Shown: piece after piece, positions 62,948 to 64,000 of the stretch
Layout: each line of letters starts with the position of its first letter
Numbering within the stretch: position 1 is the first letter of the stretch
Source of the DNA: Chitinophagaceae bacterium
Lineage (GTDB): Bacteria > Bacteroidota > Bacteroidia > Chitinophagales > Chitinophagaceae
Direction of reading: 5' to 3'
Assembly (NCBI GenBank): GCA_023957155.1
Contig: JAMLHK010000004.1
Location: 62,001-126,000, forward strand
Length of the DNA stretch: 64,000 bases
Program-made: the position numbers and the translations under genes
The notes under the pieces: generated by a model
Told to the model about the DNA's origin: nothing
Seen by the model: the letters and a program-made list of their open reading frames with translations, nothing else
Databases searched by the model: none

Positions 62948-62955
62948 TATATTTG
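62948..62955 (+). promoter_or_regulatory. Promoter -7 element of serC
   Basis: TATATTTG matches TAnnTTTG exactly, three bases past the preceding stop codon. It would give a leader of about 55 nt that includes the hairpin at 62978. Confidence 0.55.
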
Positions 62956-62977
62956 ACGCCCTCAACGAATGCAAAGT

Positions 62978-62997
62978 CCCATATAAATGGGGTTTTT
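62978..62997 (+). terminator. Short terminator-like hairpin in the serC leader
   Basis: CCCAT (62978-62982) pairs with ATGGG (62987-62991) around ATAA, followed by GTTTTTG. It can end the upstream transcript; if the promoter at 62948 is real it also lies inside the serC leader. Confidence 0.5.
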
Positions 62998-63017
62998 GAA
63001 TTTTTCAATTGAATGCA

Positions 63018-64000
63018 ATGATACACAACTTTAATGCCGGTCCAAGTATCTTACCCCGGCAGGTGTTTGAGCAGGCCAGCCAGGCTATTGTTGACTTTAA
63101 TAATACGGGACTGTCCATTCTTGAAATCGGGCATCGTACTCCTCTTTTCCAGGCTGTGCTGGATGAAGCCAGGGCATTGATAAAAGAACTGATGCACCTG
63201 GATAACGACCACGAGGTTTTATTTTTACATGGCGGAGCTACCACGCAATTTTTCCAGGTACCCATGAATCTCCTGGATGAGGATGCCAAAGCGGCCTACC
63301 TGGATTGCGGCGTTTGGGGATCCAAGCCCATCAAAGAAGCAGCGCTTTTCGGCACGGTAGAAGTGGTAGCTTCTTCTAAAGATAAAAATTACAGCTATAT
63401 ACCGAAGCATTTTCAAATTCCTGAAGATGCCGCTTATTTCCATTACACCACCAATAATACGATCGAAGGCACTCAGATGCATGCTATCCCGGATACCCGC
63501 ATCCCCCTGGTAGCAGATATGAGCAGTGACATATTAAGCCGTAATATGGACTTCAACCGTTTTGCACTCATTTATGCCGGAGCACAGAAAAATATCGGCG
63601 CGGCCGGTGTGAATATGGTTGTGGTGAACAAAAACATATTAGGCAAAGTAAAACGGAGGATGCCTTCCATGATGGATTACCGTAAGCACATTGAAAACGG
63701 CTCCATGCTCAATACTCCGCCGGTGTTTGCCATATATGTATGTATGCTCACCCTGCGCTGGCTAAAGGAACAGGGAGGGGTAACCGCTATTGAAAAGATA
63801 AACGATCAGAAAGCGGCATTGCTTTACGATACCCTGGATCGCATTCCCCTTTTCAGGCCTACCGTTGAAAAAGCGGACCGGAGTAAAATGAATGTTGTAT
63901 TTGTAATGGACAACCCCGACCAGGAAAAGGCTTTTCTTGATCTCTGTAAAAAAGAAGGTATGATAGGTGTGAAAGGTCATCGCAGTGTAGGCGGGTTCAG
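63018..64000 (+). CDS. serC: Phosphoserine aminotransferase (cut by window end)
   Basis: PLP-dependent step of serine synthesis, 3-phosphohydroxypyruvate to phosphoserine. The ATG at 63018 opens MIHNFNAGPSILPRQV, the canonical N-terminus; an ATG five bases earlier meets a stop at once. 327 codons are visible of about 355-360 expected, with no stop before the window end. EIGHRTPLF near 40, FLHGGATTQF near 73, ADMSSDILSR with the cofactor Asp, and AGAQKNIGAAG with the Schiff-base Lys. The last visible residues GHRSVGGFR belong to the conserved C-terminal region. Confidence 0.95.
   Translation, partial: MIHNFNAGPSILPRQVFEQASQAIVDFNNTGLSILEIGHRTPLFQAVLDEARALIKELMHLDNDHEVLFLHGGATTQFFQVPMNLLDEDAKAAYLDCGVWGSKPIKEAALFGTVEVVASSKDKNYSYIPKHFQIPEDAAYFHYTTNNTIEGTQMHAIPDTRIPLVADMSSDILSRNMDFNRFALIYAGAQKNIGAAGVNMVVVNKNILGKVKRRMPSMMDYRKHIENGSMLNTPPVFAIYVCMLTLRWLKEQGGVTAIEKINDQKAALLYDTLDRIPLFRPTVEKADRSKMNVVFVMDNPDQEKAFLDLCKKEGMIGVKGHRSVGGF

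Overview
The window looks like chromosomal DNA of a member of the Bacteroidota, most likely Chitinophagaceae or a close relative. Reasons: gliding/type IX secretion genes gldJ and porV; an arginine operon that uses a transcarbamylase of the N-acyl-ornithine type; SusCD-free but lipoprotein-rich gene content with 'SC' lipoboxes; ribosomal protein bTHX; Bacteroidota-type promoters (TAnnTTTG, often with TTTG about 19-20 nt upstream); and almost no Shine-Dalgarno sequences. No rRNA, tRNA, CRISPR array or intact insertion sequence is visible. Most genes are housekeeping; I see no obvious defence island.

Layout. 1-920: two small AT-rich, membrane-anchored orphan genes, probably accessory. 1055-4396 (-): adenosylcobalamin-dependent ribonucleotide reductase, with a promoter, a 17-bp dyad and a consensus DnaA box upstream. 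4909-5664: archaeal-type prenylglyceryl phosphate synthase. 5723-14843: arginine operon (leader, GNAT acyltransferase, argG, argC, argD, argF', argB, argE-like, argH). Its leader has a 43-codon reading frame ending in Arg codons, followed by two hairpins, and a broken four-helix-bundle gene sits inside the operon. 15127-16431 (-): two lipoproteins. 16689-19375: TPR sensor kinase and NarL-type regulator preceded by a repeated dyad. 19540-24523: hpf, pyrH, SNF2 helicase (-), pdxH. 24627-28201 (all -): bTHX, hup, exonuclease III, a beta-barrel-like protein and a PLC-like phosphodiesterase. 28617-31237: PadR regulator and double-PspC envelope protein. 31457-32653: AT-rich thioredoxin-DUF3738 fusion. 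32868-35356: small membrane protein and a fused E1 alpha/beta 2-oxoacid dehydrogenase. 35410-46670 (all -): polA, esterase, ParA, uvrB, an acidic protein, GNAT, mgsA, recA, gldJ. 47235-52689 (+): porV, ispF, dut, DUF4292 lipoprotein, EnvC-like factor, SDR. 52892-53844: AT-rich KilA-N gene broken by an in-frame amber codon. 54198-60603 (-): tolC-hlyD-RND efflux operon. 61224-64000: DUF502 protein, zinc-dependent phospholipase C-like protein, and the start of serC, cut by the window edge.

How the genes fit together. The arginine genes form one nearly gap-free transcription unit covering every step from glutamate to arginine except carbamoyl-phosphate synthesis; the residue at the specificity position of the transcarbamylase points to N-succinylated rather than N-acetylated intermediates. 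DNA precursor and repair functions are spread through the window (nrdJ, dut, polA, uvrB, recA, xth, hup). Three AT-rich islands (1-920, about 31440-32650, about 52740-53850) differ in base composition from their neighbours and are the best candidates for recent gain. The most interesting signals are regulatory: the arginine leader, the nrdJ upstream region, the PadR operator, and the repeated dyad upstream of the two-component pair.
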